DNA of 64,000 nucleotides, from the NCBI GenBank assembly GCA_029959085.1, contig JARWIR010000005.1, positions 8,062,501 to 8,126,500 of the forward strand, written 5' to 3'. The stretch comes from Nemophila menziesii (Eukaryota > Streptophyta > Magnoliopsida > Boraginales > Hydrophyllaceae). Each line of letters opens with the position of its first letter. The first letter of the stretch is position 1. The notes under the pieces are model-generated. The model saw only the letters and a list, made by a program, of their open reading frames with translations. It did no database searches and had not been told where the DNA came from. The position numbers were made by a program, and so were the translations under genes. Below, in pieces: positions 21,578-33,838 of the stretch.

Positions 21578-23889
21578 ATGTCAGCAATGAAGCCAAAAAC
21601 ATTAGTTGTTCGATTACAGCCACCACGGGAAGAGGTGGTGGCGATTCAGCCAATTCCAGAAGCAAATCATGTTCCGAAAAAGGAATCTGTTGAAGAACAA
21701 GAAGAACACGGCTATGAATGGCCTACACCTGATGATGAAGCTGCTCCTAGAACTACGACTATCATTCTTCCTAATACTTCTTCTTCATCTCCATCCACTT
21801 TTCCCCTGGTTTCTCTTTTACCCTCTTTCTCTCTCTCTATCTCTATGTCGTCATATATATAGCTTTGTTGGGTTTAATTATTGTAGATCTGATTTACTAT
21901 TACCAGGGGAAACGAAAGAGGAAGCCGAAGGAGATTCACGATGAGATTTCACCAATTATTCACCGGAAAAAGAAGAGTTCTTCTTCTTCTAAATCTAAAC
22001 AGGTAAACCAGTCCAGGATATCATCGAATTTCCATTTTACCTCACTGGTTTTCGATTTTTATATGTGATATTTGTTGCTTTACTTTGTAATCAATTCTCT
22101 TTTATTGAGATTTCCAAAGTGTCAAGATAATGTGAGAATTCCGAGCTGACAATATTTGCTTGCGGATTGTTTCCTAATTACATTTTAATAGCTGAGTACA
22201 ATGAATAGAACTTTACAGAGTACTTTTTTTTAAGACTATTTCTTCTAAATTCTGATTTATTAATGTTCTTGTGCAGGTACTTAATGGCGGGGCAGGCCCT
22301 TTAAGGTGAGTTAATTTCATAACAATTTTTTTCATTTTATATTTTCGAAACATAATGACTAAATAAATCTTTTGTACGCTTAAAAAGTCATAAGGCAGAC
22401 GTACATGGAGAAGGATCAAGCACGGCCGTACAGCCGCCACTTGGCCCTCAAAAGTCTCCAACCATGATAAGAGCAGAGGAGGTTCAAGCCAGATTAGGAA
22501 ATGAATATCCGAGCTTTCTCAAAACACTTGTTAGATCACATGTTGCTAGTTGCTTCTGGATGGTACGTTCCTTTTCCAAACGAACGGCCTAGATTGCGCC
22601 ACAATGAAGGGATCTAATTAATATTTGATTTTTTTTAATCTCAACAGGGTCTTCCTGTTCCTTTCTGTAAACAACATTTACCAAGAAAGGACGCTACTGT
22701 AACAGTTGAAGATGAAAATGGTGAACTTTTTGAAGTCAAATACTTTGCAGAAAAAACAGGACTTAGTGCTGGTTGGAGAAAATATGTTGGTGCTCATAAA
22801 TTAGTTGAAGGTGATGTTTTGATCTTCCAATTGGTTGATTATGCTAAGTTTAAGGTAACAACATTTCATTATCTTTATTTTATTTTATTTTAATTTAGTT
22901 TAGTGTTTAAGGTTAACAAAATTGATAATATTTGATTAATTAATAGATTCATATAGTAAGATCACATGATATGAACGAAGTTGACGGTGCTCTTAGTCTA
23001 CTCAATCTTGACGCCCTTACAAAACAGACTGATCCAGGTATGTTTTACTACTTCTTTATCTTAATTGCAATTAAACCCCCTTAACTATCCCAAAAAACCC
23101 GAAATATTTTAACTAGGATTTAACACATGATTGTTCACACTTGTATACACAGAGGCTAATAAAAACAAGAAGCGCCCAAAGTCCCTTCCTTTAAATGTAC
23201 TCCAAAAGACGACAATGAAAGCAGATTTTTCACGGTCAGACGCACCTCCTCTCGGGCAGAACGGGCAACTCGAAGAACAATCCGGAAACTCTAGTGATGA
23301 AGTAGCTTCCGAAGTATTAGGAGGGTTTCAAGTTCCGCCTCATTTCAGAGATATAAAATCCTTTGATGATTTTCACGTGGTTGTTAATGGAGTATGCATA
23401 GATTCAGAGCTTCCAGAAGAAATTAGAAGAAAATATTACGAACTTTGTTGCAGTAAAAACTCGTATCTTCATGATCGTTTACTTCCCGGACTTTACTGCA
23501 AATTAGCTTCGGGGATGATATTTGAATTAGTTAACACAGCTGAAAGTATTAGAGGTTGTAAACTCACTACAGCTAGGAGAGAATTTGAGATATGGGATAA
23601 ATCTTTACGATCATTTGAATTGTTGGGTATGAATGTTGGGTTTTTAAGAGCGAGACTTGATAAGTTGATTAGTCTTGCATTTGATTCTGAAGGTGCTTCT
23701 GAAACAAAAAAGTATTGGGATGCAAAGATTGAGAGAGTTCAATGTGAAGAGGAGATTATGTGTCTTGAAGCTAAGCTTGAAGGTTTGAAAGAAGCTTCTG
23801 AGAAATGTGATGAGGAGATTGAGAATTTGAGATCCAAGGCGGAAAGTTATGAAGTTTTGTTTCAAGAAGAAGTTAATGCACCGTGGTGA
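21578..23889 (+). CDS. B3-domain transcription factor, copy 1 (521 aa)
   Basis: Exons 21578-21808, 21907-22002, 22277-22305, 22388-22562, 22648-22854, 22947-23037 and 23153-23889 join in frame with GT/AG borders to 522 codons. It resembles the B3 family typified by At3g19184 and rice Os01g0234100. Residues about 1-77 are acidic and Ser-rich, and residues 78-109 hold a basic KRKRKPK and HRKKK nuclear-targeting-like stretch. The B3 DNA-binding domain is at about 155-260 (YPSFLKTLVRSHV, FWMGLPVPFCKQHLP, EKTGLSAGWRKYVGAHKLVE, GDVLIFQL). A conserved C-terminal region from about 340 ends in a Glu-rich coiled coil at about 470-514. An upstream GTG is in frame, but ATG at 21578 is conserved in all copies. 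Expected to act in the nucleus; its targets are unknown. Confidence 0.93.
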
Positions 23890-24296
23890 AATTCTGAAGA
23901 GTTTTTCTTTTTCTTTTTGGTCGAGAAATTCTAGAGTTGACATTTATGTATTCCAGATTCGATTTAGGATGTGAATATAAAACTCTTTAAATTAAAAAAA
24001 GAACAAAATTAACCCTTAAATTTTGAAACAATCTTCAACCCCCCTCCGACATACTTTCTGTTTGGTCAATAGCATGTATTAAATTGAAATGGAAAGAGAA
24101 ACCGTTCATCTCATCCCAAGTTAGTTACAGGTTTTTTTCCGAAGTCTACATCAATATATATTGACGGAAATTGTAGATCGATTTTTAGGAGGAAGATTAC
24201 GCCTAAATCTCATAACTAGGAGGCATGTCGATTTAGAATTTATATAACTTTCCATCATACTAATCATACAAATGAGCTGTGTTAATGCTAACTACG
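23890..24296. other. 3' flank of B3 copy 1
   Basis: AT-rich sequence. The first 100 bases match the 3' flank of copy 2 and probably include the 3' untranslated region. No other gene. Confidence 0.5.
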
Positions 24297-24311
24297 AAAA
24301 TCATATCAATA

Positions 24312-24439
24312 GAGATCGATAGTTGGCCTAGTGGTTAGGTTACTCTGCAGAAATTAAGAGGTCCTGGAATCGAATCTCATTGGAGTCAAAATGACTCTGA
24401 GTAAAAAATGGCTCTCCCATGTATTGAAAAATAAAAAAT
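24312..24439 (+). mobile_element. tRNA-derived SINE, family 2
   Basis: Head GAGATCGATAGTTGGCCTAG then TGGTTAGG (box A-like), and 'ggaatcgaatctc' (box B-like). It ends in an A-rich tail and is flanked by a perfect 15-bp duplication AAAATCATATCAATA (24297-24311 and 24440-24454). Relatives are at 25505-25615 and 41893-42095. Confidence 0.9.
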
Positions 24440-24454
24440 AAAATCATATCAATA

Positions 24455-25096
24455 AACCCTTTACTTCAACATCCTCTCCTATCATAAAAACTTTACTTTC
24501 TTTTCAGCCATATTCAACAACACTATTATCGCCACAAACAATGCTAATGCTATACTAACGTAGTACATATAATTCATATTAACCTAAAAATAAAACAAAA
24601 ATAATAATACTGAAACTTAACAAAAATAAAAGTATCAGAATCATTATTAAATAGAAATTAATAGCAAAGATAACAAACCTCAATAAATACTACTTCAACA
24701 ACAATATTTATAATCCTAATTCATCCAATTTAAAATCCTAATTTTTTTAAATATATACATAACTAAATACACAAAAAACAAAAACTACTTTTAAGATGTA
24801 ATACACAAAAAACTCTTAAAAATTCAATGTTCTATTCAATTAGATTTATTGGTCAATGAGAGTTGAAAAGAGATAAAAGATAGGTCATATTAAAAAGAAT
24901 TGGAGAAAAGTATATAAATTATGTTAAAAGCGGTCATTGAACAACTATAAAAAATTATAGATAGACAAAAGGCGGTATTGAATTACCGTCTTTTTAAGAA
25001 ATAGCGATTAAGTAAAAAGCGGTCATGTGACTGTCTTTCTCTCACTAATCTAAGTTAGCGAAATACGGTTATTCAATAACCGTTTTCTGTAGAAGT
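24455..25096. mobile_element. Probable CACTA remnant, right end at 25096
   Basis: The right end, reversed, reads CACTTCTACAGAAAACGG, as in CACTA termini, and sub-terminal motifs such as 'aagcggtcat' and 'cggttattcaataaccg' repeat upstream. The left end was not found, so the extent is uncertain, and the first few hundred bases may be unrelated AT-rich DNA. Confidence 0.5.
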
Positions 25097-25107
25097 GGTG
25101 GTGAAAT

Positions 25108-25905
25108 CAAGGGCAGATCCCTTCAAGGCCCAGGGGGCTCAAGCCCCCCCGAGCCCGTAAATTTTATAATACGTCAACGTCATTTTGTCTCGAAACCCTT
25201 TTCTGTACATTCATAAAAACAGTGTATGCTCTAAAGAACACATAAGTTACTATGGCTTAGTGATTTAAGAAATTTACATATTAGCATTAAAATGGAGGTT
25301 AGGTGTTCAAACGTTAGTAATTACATAATTTTTTTTACAAATAGAGATTTATGTTATAAATTAGTTAATTTTTATGAAACTTGTTTTGAATTTGATGAAA
25401 GTATTACTTAATAATTTTTATTTATATTACTCCAATAAAATTATAGTGTTTAATTTTATAAATGATTTATTTCTCATCTTTATAAATTAAAATATTAATA
25501 TATTAATATCGATAATTGGTATAGTGGTTAGACTACTCCGTAGAGACCAGGTGGTCCTAGGATAGAATTTTATTGGATACGCGTCCAAAGTGGCTCTCAT
25601 ATGTATTCAAAAAAAAATTTAATAGAACATATGGTATATTAATATAAAACTAATGATACTATATAAATTAAATGTATATAATGGTGTTGGTTTACATATT
25701 TTTGGGGTAATTAGGAACATGTAAACTCATTATTAAAGAAAACTGAACAACGTAATGATGTTGGATTCTTATAGTTTTATTTTGACATTGTTAGTTATAC
25801 GTTTATGTGTCATATTTTTACCTTAAAGAATTTTTGGAAATATTGACTCCCGAGCTCCCATATATTTCAAGCCCCCCCTCAATTTAGTTTCTTGATACGC
25901 CCCTG
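25108..25905. mobile_element. hAT-type non-autonomous element
   Basis: Left end CAAGGGCAGATCCCTTCAAG and reversed right end CAGGGGCGTATCAAG resemble the CAGGGGCGGATC termini of hAT elements. It is flanked by the 8-bp duplication GGTGAAAT (25100-25107 and 25906-25913). The interior is non-coding and holds a nested SINE. A partial copy of its right end follows at 25914-26003. Confidence 0.85.
25505..25615 (+). mobile_element. SINE family 2 copy nested in the hAT element
   Basis: 'atcgataattggtatagtgg' then 'ttagactactcc' and, near the end, 'aagtggctctcatatgtatt' with an A tail. It matches the SINE at 24312 but is more diverged. A clear target duplication was not found in the AT-rich surroundings. 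Confidence 0.75.
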
Positions 25906-25913
25906 GGTGAAAT

Positions 25914-26003
25914 CGCACCTTAAAGAATTTCTGGAAATGTTGACTTCCGAGCTCCCATATATTTCAAGAACCCCTCTCAATTTAGTTTCTGAATTCGCCC
26001 CTG
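25914..26003. repeat. Duplicated right end of the hAT element
   Basis: Ninety bases repeat the last part of the hAT element ('tcccatatatttcaag', 'ctcaatttagtttct', 'cgcccctg') and are followed by another GGTGAAAT at 26004-26011. Copy differences show that the duplication is not very recent. Confidence 0.85.
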
Positions 26004-26011
26004 GGTGAAAT

Positions 26012-26863
26012 CACAACTAAAATGGAAGACCTATTATTACTTTCACAATTGTTTATCAATTATTTGGGTAAAAAGAGTCAAACTTAAAAAAACTCCCAAC
26101 AATGTTGACAAAAAATAATATTGTTTTGATTCTTGTTGGTAGAAATTCAAAGGCCAAGCTACCATTTGATCAACCATCTCCAAACTAATTGCTTAGAGCA
26201 AAGAACATGCAAGTTATATATTCGGACAAAGCGCGCCATTGACTTGAGAATCTGTACTCAAGACGATTGTACTTAGTGCACTTTTTTTGGTTGAAAGAAT
26301 ACATACTTGAGAAGAAATAAACCCTAAACCTAAACTCTAAACCCTAAACTGCAATATCATGAGGTAATTGTCCTACGGGGTTTTCACAACTTTATGAGGT
26401 TTTCATGAAAAATAGTCTATTAGTTTTCCTCAAATCTAAATGCTCTTTAGCCTGCCATCTACCTATCTATGGTAAAATTCCTCTAACTGGCTGCAATTCT
26501 CGTTGTTTGGACCAGTATGTAAACATCAAAAATACCAATTGGATCATAGGTAACGTTGGACCCTAAAGTAAGCTTTAAGCTTTTGGTTTGTTGAGTCGGC
26601 CTAATCCTAAGCGTTTCTTCCGTTAACTCTTATTTCTTACCTTTCGCTGCAATATCTATTATTGTTCTGAGGGAGGAAATGACTATCGAAAATTGTTTGA
26701 TAGCTTTCGTATTTCTCCCATAAAATTGCAGCCTCCTAATTCTCTTGCTTATGTTGTTTCTGAAGATGATATTTAATGCCCGGATGGTTCTTTTAATATT
26801 ATATATTAAGTTTGCAAAATAGTGTCATGCTAAGACTTTTTCATGAAAAAATAAAGAATTAAT
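26012..26863. other. Intergenic, short telomere-like motif, no gene
   Basis: About 26317-26352 contains three or four AAACCCTAAA-like units, too few for an interstitial telomere. Positions 26390-26780 have a longer plus-strand frame with interruptions that may be LINE-derived, but no motif was secure. Confidence 0.4.
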
Positions 26864-27049
26864 GTACAAAAAACACTTCAAGTTAGAATTAATTATTCCT
26901 CACCTCAACCATCATTTTTTTGCTTATAAAAGGCCATATACAAGTTAGCAAATAAAAAGAAAAAGCAAAATGTATATGGCCTTTTATAAGCAAAAAAATG
27001 ATGGTTGAGGTGAGGAATAAAAAATTCTAACTTAAAGTGTTTTTTGTAG
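26864..27049. repeat. Near-perfect 78-bp inverted repeat with 30-bp loop
   Basis: Left arm 26864-26941 and right arm 26972-27049 are reverse complements with only a few mismatches ('cctcaccatcatttttttgc'-like core, 'ataaaaggccatatac'). A transcript would fold into a long hairpin. It may be a MITE or a small-RNA source. No target duplication was established. Confidence 0.9.
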
Positions 27050-27799
27050 GGTTTTCCCATAACTCAAAGGACTTGCGTGGTCTAGGAGAGTAAGAGATGA
27101 GTTTGAAGTTTTATGGTTAATCTTGAAGGAGTAGCCAAAAGCAAAGAGATGAGTTTGACGTTTTATGTTATACATTTTTATAGAGTTCTTAATTGGGTTT
27201 CTTCGATGGTCTATTCCTATAGATGGCATATCATTTTGGGGCCATGATTTGTTTAGACCGTACGAAATTTTGAGTTTTAAGGTTTTATGTTTTAATTTTT
27301 TTTATTTGGAATGGCATGTGAATAAGACGAGGTTTATGGATGAATATTAATGGGGTACAGTGAAGTGGAGAAGATGACGTATAGAGAAGAAGTAGAGTGG
27401 GAAGAAGATGGGGATTATTTAAATATGTAAAATAGTGAATTAATTAAGGTTATTACTGATTTTTTAGCACTTTTTGTTTAAAAATTAACAAAAGTTAAGG
27501 ATCATTAACATAAATTAAGGAAAAAGGGTGATTAGATCTTTTTGGTTTAGTTTATGGGGATAAAAGGATTTTTTTTTTGTTGAGGGAAGGTTTAAACAAA
27601 TTTAAAAGGGCAAATACATGGGAGATCTCAGCTATTATCCATAATAATAATAGTCTTTAGTTATGAAGATATAAACTTTTGGTACCTTTATGAGGGCAAA
27701 ATTGTTACCAGTTGAGAAAATGTAACATCATATGAAAAGGAATCACGTAAAATCCTATCAATGGATGCTTGATGTTAAATCATATGGGCCCTATTGGGT
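27050..27799. other. Intergenic, nothing recognised
   Basis: Only short frames without motifs. Confidence 0.5.
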
Positions 27800-28160
27800 T
27801 ATCCCTGAAAAACTATAAAAATTTATTTGGTACTTGACCTCCACCCCCCTTCCTCTCCCGCCACAAAAAAATTTTGTTATCTTTTTGTAGAAGGCTTGCA
27901 AGAATGGTTTTCCATCTAAAGAAAATAATACTAGGCGATATGCTTTCACCTTGTAAATTATGTGATAATGAAAAAGAGTATAATGAACAACTTCTATTTG
28001 CGTGCCATTCTACTAAGGCTATAGGGTTTTGTAGCCATGTCCACTTTCTTTCTCGAACCAATGTTAAAGTAGATACCAAGTTGTGGAACTTATCCAAATT
28101 TTGGGGTTTGACCAACACGAGTACAAATTTAGGTGTATTGGTTTCTCACTTGGCCTGACA
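27800..28160 (+). mobile_element. LINE fragment, zinc-binding RT-tail motif
   Basis: The frame at 27874-28158 contains MLSPCKLCDNEKEYNEQLLF then ACHSTKAIG. This is the C-x2-C ... H/C pattern of the zf-RVT domain that follows plant LINE reverse transcriptases. Flanking motifs are missing. Confidence 0.6.
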
Positions 28161-28169
28161 AATATGAAA

Positions 28170-30680
28170 TGTTAGAAACTAATAATTTTTTAGTGGAACC
28201 ACTCTCAGACTAAAAAAATAAAAAATAAGAATTGAACCACTCCGAACCCACCATCAACGATAATGAAGGCTATTAAAAATAATAATGACTATGTTGAGAC
28301 ACCTAAGATAGGGGCTATGTCTACACTAACGGTTGACTTTAACACCACTCATTATGATTCTAGTATTATAGTTATTAATATTGTAAATTCTCTACCTACT
28401 ACTAATGTTTGTGATTTTTATGGTACGATGAATAGATTATTGAAAAAATAACAAAATAACAAACACTGGTTGATGAATGGTAAACACAATAGATTTTATA
28501 TAAATATAATAAAGAAACTTACGACAAGTTATAAGTAAATAAGTAAAAATTACAACCAATACTTACAACGAAATCTAGATAATTTGAGTAATAGTGTGAC
28601 CTCTACAATCACTTCGTTAAAAAAGATTTTCTGGGTATAGCCGGTATCCTCAATAGGGATTATTATTACTACTCTAACATAAGATGCTTAGAAACGTTCC
28701 TAAAGAGGAGGAAAATTGAGAGCTGTTTTATTCTAGACGTTGAAGACATTTCTTGATGTGTTCTTTGCAAATGACGTCAACCTATTATATAGTTATTCAG
28801 GAATCGTCAAAAAATGTATACACTAACTACAACCATAAAGAGTCCACCATGAAGACAATAAATATTTTTATCATAAAACCAAAAATGTTTCCCATCTCCT
28901 CTGAATCCTGGCATGAACATGGACACTTCTCTTTAACAAATGGAGAACGAATCTGAACAAGGTCTGGAACTCCTGTAACAACTGAGTCATAAGTGTGGGA
29001 GTTTCAGACCGTTTGAGCATTCAAGGTTGGATTTTTTTCTTTTAATAGCTTTTCGAATGTGGCCTATTAAATCCTATAATTTCCCACCAACTTCCATATG
29101 TCACTGTTTCCAAAAGCGGCAAAACTTATGACTCACATCATGTCTCGGCTCGCCGCCTTGTCGTCGGTGGCGTGTCGGGTGGGTGGAGGTAGAGGTGCGC
29201 GTGCGTGGACTACACACATACTCTTCTCATCTAGAGTATTGGTTATTTTGAAGGTATAGAAGGGAGACATAATATAAGCTATTATATTTCTTCCTCTGTT
29301 TACTATGTGGGACAAAAGAATAAAAGGACTCTTTGTCTTATTCTTCTCCAAGAGAATCAATTTCAATTAATAAAACCTTTAAGATTATTATTAATTTCCA
29401 AAAATCCCCCACTCAGACTTTAGGAGAAAATGTGAACAAGTTTTCGCGCATACCAGTGTTAGGTGAATTATACTTAAGTGACAATCATATTTTATTTGAA
29501 TTGATACGTGGTGAAGTGAAGAAAAGACCAAATCCCATCAAGTGAACGTACTCTTGAGCTTGCATTTTTTGGTCGAGACCCCCACAACACATTCTCTACC
29601 CTATAGTAATTATAGACTCCTCGATCATCATATTTTCTTACACATAGGTGATCTTGAAGAATGTGTACCCAAAGTAGACTAACCCTTTAGGGTATTTAAT
29701 ATCATTAAGAGCAATAGAGCTCATCCTCATCACATGTTCAGTGATTCATCAAGTTCTTCTTAATAGGACCACCACTACGGGCAATGAATTTATTGTGAGT
29801 TATAAACTCATCTTTAAGACCTTCAAGAATATCTATCCAATGTAGATTGTACCTCTAGGACCTTGAGATCATTTTAGAAGCAACGTATCTCAAACTCATC
29901 CATGAATTTATCGAATCCTTCTCCATGGGAGTGCGGGACCACCACTAACGATTATGAATTCGTTAAAAAGTTTACATATTCATTAGTACTATCTTTAAAG
30001 AGCAATATGCCCCAACCTCACCGGTGAGTTCATCAAGTCCTTCTCAATCAGACCACCACTAATGTATATGACTGTATTAAGAGTTTATACATTCATAATT
30101 AAGATCTTTAATGAGAAATATGGCTCAACCTTATCGGTGAATTCATCAAGTCCTTTACAACAAGACCACCACAAATGGATATGAATTCATTAAGAGTTCA
30201 TGCATCATATGGACTTATCTGCCATATCTCCCCTTATGTGATTTAATCCCATCCCCGTTGATGTTTCAAGGATTACTCTCCTGGTTACGCCTCTCCGATC
30301 GTACATACTTCAAAGGCTATGACACCATTCTTTTGAGCTCTTTTACTAAACCATGCATGGTGTGAATATGTATCCTCTTTCCATTGTAGACGCTATTAGG
30401 GGAGACACCGATCGCTTCTTCGGAATCACAATGTATACATACCGATATGGAAGTTCATTTACATAGTGGCACATCTGCTAGGAGACTTCTAAACCACTCA
30501 ACTCCTTGCCTTGCCAACTTTAGTGCTATGAAATCAGACTCCATGGTGAATCATGCTATACAAGTCGTATTTAGAGGACTTCCAAAATATAAAACCTCCT
30601 CCCGAGGAGAACACCAACCATCTTTTCTAATGAAAAGAAACAAAATATATAATTATGAATTTAGCTTTTCAAAATAATAC
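28170..30680 (-). mobile_element. Ty1/copia remnant, RNase H end and LTR-like region
   Basis: The minus strand at about 30240-30450 reads VCIHCDSEEAIGVSPNS, then HTMHGLVKELKR and KYVRSERR, the end of a copia RNase H. The following 2 kb is non-coding and repeated at 55551-58990, so it is probably LTR and flanking sequence. Repeated phrases around 'accaccactaatg' and 'gaattcatcaagtcc' give it an internal periodicity. Both copies are on the same strand. No intact element end was identified. Confidence 0.65.
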
Positions 30681-30728
30681 ACTTACAATATTTTTGATCG
30701 ATCAAATAAAAAGTAACAAGATATGAGT

Positions 30729-30926
30729 ATTTTAATTTCTTCAAAATTTAATACAATCCGTCAAAATCTACATAGGATTTAAAAAAATTAATCAAGCTCT
30801 ATGCAAGAATTAAAAAGAAGTTGTCAAAATCTATTTAGATTTAAAAAATTCCATGAGATTTTCAAAGTTTATAAAAATTTTAAAATCTAAAAAATCTCAG
30901 ACTCTCAATTGAATACACCCCTTAAG
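30729..30926. mobile_element. End fragment of the 2350-3498-type inverted-repeat element
   Basis: Contains 'aatccgtcaaaatctacata' and 'aaaatctcagactctcaatt' followed by 'gaatacacccctt', matching the right end of the element at 2350-3498. Confidence 0.65.
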
Positions 30927-30944
30927 AGTAATTTGTATAGAGGG

Positions 30945-32850
30945 TGGCTAACACTGAGTGGAATGTTTTATTCCCTGATACTTGGATTTTTGTCCCATTG
31001 CCATTAGTCCTGACCACTCTCAGTTGGTGCTAAACTTTGACCTGGTGGTAGTTAATAAATCTAAATCGTTTTATCGTGAATAAACATGACTTCATACCTT
31101 AGTTTCAGTCAGGTGATTATGGATTGATATTTTGGCCTAATTGATTTATCTATAATAGGATTGAGAAAATAGAGGTGGGGGATATTAAGGTAACTGAATT
31201 CTAAGAATGTTATAAACAATCAATTCTCTGAGTAAAAACCTTGTCTAATACGACCATCTCTATTCATAATTGGGATACATATAATGTTAAATTAAATAAC
31301 TAGATATGTGGTCCAAGAAATAAGTGCATTGAGCTTCTAGGATCCCTCTTAATTGGTTGTCTTTGGGAGACAAAAACACTTCTTATTTTCATGCAATTGC
31401 CAAGAGTAGGAGGAGTAGTAAAAAATTATGCATTTACTTATGTACGATGGATCATGGTTTGATGATCTTGACACTATCACTCATACTATTACTTCTTATT
31501 TCTCAGATGCTATTTTGTTAGATGAAGCTAGAAACTATGAACCAATCCTTGACTATGTACCCCTTTTACTGGATAATGGTAATGAACACTACTTTGATAA
31601 TACGAGTAACTTTGGAAGAACTTAATGTGGCAGTTTGGAGTCATGGGGTATCCCATGCCATTGGCCTAGACGACTACTCAAGATATTCTATAAACACACT
31701 AGAATCTTATGAAATTGAACCCGTTAAGGGTCGTAAATGATCTAATGTGGAACACATATGATCTTTCTCCATTAAAACATACATATATTACTCTAATTTT
31801 AGAAATGGAACTCTGGATTATATGGGGAATTTTTGACCCATAAGCTGTCCTACCTTCATTTATAAAATTATTTCATTTTTTTTTGTTCTAAGGCTCCAAC
31901 CATTAATTGACAAATTTAGTTTGTGATCTCAAACGACTTACATACCAGGTAGATCTATCTATGAGAACATTATCCTTGCTTATGAAGTAAACCACTTTCT
32001 GAAATGTAAAAGAACCACGAAAAAGGTAATTTAATTATTAAATCTGACATGTCTAAGGATTATGAGAATATTGAGGGGGGCCTTATAAAATATCTTATGT
32101 TAAAACTTGGGTTTAGTCCCCTTTGGTTTAACTGTATTATGGCTTGCATTATCATGGTTTTTAACTTTATTCTTATTAACGGGAATCCTTGTGACCCTTG
32201 TATCCCATCTAAAGGGCTGAGGTAGGGCGACCCGCTTTCTCCTTACTTGTTTTGCATTGTCACCCAAACTCTTTCCTTACTTATTAAGGATGTGGTTGGT
32301 AGGGATCTCTTTAGAGGGATAAAGATTGCAAGGAACTTCCCGATTATATTTCACGCCCTCTTTGTTGACGATATCTTATTCCTTCTGGAAGAAACAAATG
32401 ATTATTTGATGAATTTCTCCGAGATACTTCATAGTTATTGTGAAGTTTTGGGTAAAAAAGTATACCTTAACAAAAGTGGGTTCATTTTTAGTAGGAACAC
32501 TATGATGATGTCCCATAATGTTATAGTTGATACATTACAGATGTAAAAAATATATGATCAAGTAAATTACCTAAGGATCATGTCTGATTGTGATAACGAA
32601 ACAACTAACGCCCTTCGATGGCTAGCTGGTATTATTTTTATTGAAACCAACTGTTCAAATACAATTGTTCCTTTGAATGTGGTAGATGTCCTTACTAAAG
32701 TGGGATTCCAAGCCATCTGAAACTATACTATATATGTGTTTCTTATCCCACTCAAAGTTTGTCATGATCTGGCACACTTTGTTGCCAACTTCTGGTGGGA
32801 TGATTGTATAACCATTAGGAATCACTGGGTTAACTAAGAAACTATGAACA
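30945..32850 (+). mobile_element. LINE fragment, endonuclease tail and reverse transcriptase
   Basis: The start reads EWNVLFPDTWIFVPLPLVL, like the end of a LINE endonuclease. Later come YENIILAYEVNHFLKCK, LGFSPLWFNCIMACI, GDPLSPYLFCIVTQTLSLLI and ALFVDDILFL. The last is the catalytic box, with FVDD in place of the usual FADD. KVYLNKSGFIFS follows. Several frameshifts and stops separate these motifs, so it is inactive. Same broad type as the LINE pieces at 12700-14102 and 19346-20160, but on the opposite strand. Confidence 0.8.
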
Positions 32851-33300
32851 CTTCGACATAGGATGGGGGTTAAGATTAGAATTAAGGTTTAAACCTTAAA
32901 CTTAAGGATACATATAGGGTTTGGGTTAATGTTAAAATTAAGGTTCAGGTTAAGCTAAAAGTTAAGGTTTAGGTTTAAAGTTAAAGGTTTGAGGTAAAGT
33001 TTACAATTTAGTGTTAAATAAAAATTAAGGTTTAAGGTGTATGCTTCAAGTTTCAAGGTTAAGGTTAATGTTATTTTTTAATATATAAGCACATATCTAA
33101 ACAATTTTTTTAACTTATGATTCATTATTTTTTTTAATTTTTGTATACATTTGTTTTATGTTTATAATACATTTATTGTATTTAGCTTTCATGATTCTTG
33201 TAAACAAATTAGTTCATGGTTAAAAGTATAAGGTTCAAACTTCATGGTTCGTGATTCAAGATTCAAAATTCAAAGTTCATGGTTCATGAATAACGTTTGT
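32851..33300. repeat. Degenerate GGTTTAGG/GTTAAGG and TTCATGGTTC repeats
   Basis: About 32865-33070 is rich in AAGGTTTA, GGTTAAGG and related words, like a decayed telomere-type repeat. Positions 33230-33290 hold short 'ttcaatgatt'/'ttcatggttc' words. No clean array. Confidence 0.6.
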
Positions 33301-33838
33301 TCTATTAAAGAGAGTCAATCCCATGTTCCCCTGGGTGAGCCCTTAAAAAAAGTTTTGTTCTATTTATGGAGATCAAACTCAGGTTTCGTTGGTGAAAGTC
33401 AGATATTCAAATCGTTGGGACGACAAAAATTTAGAAAATTGCGTCAGTGTGGATGGAATACGGAATCTTCAAATATCCAATGGAGTGAGATAACGAATAA
33501 TTAAGTTTTTTATTAGAAAAAAACAATTAATATAATTATTGCGAAATAATGAATTAAGGGTCACAAAAAGATTTTGACAAAAATAAAGTATCTGAGCCAG
33601 TTTAAAAAAAGTCCGATTTATTATATAATTTATTTCAAACAAATGTCCCATAACAAAACAAATAGTTAGTCTATCTAGTCCACAAAGCACACCGATACCC
33701 ACATCAGGTCTGGAAAATACAGGATTGACACCTTTCCTCTAGTCCGTCACTACAATTTATTTCGTTTCCTGGTTTTTCAATTTTCTTTTCCATCAATCTA
33801 TCAGCTACCGAAGACCCAAATCTTACAACATCGAACAA
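33301..33838 (+). promoter_or_regulatory. Upstream region of B3 gene copy 2
   Basis: From about 33625 it matches the upstream flanks of copies 1 and 3 ('tcccataacaaaacaaatag', 'gtccgtcact', 'tttcctggtttttc'). Promoter elements are not resolvable. Confidence 0.5.

Noticed and set aside
26317..26352. Interstitial telomere
   Set aside because: Only three or four imperfect AAACCCTAAA units; too short and irregular.
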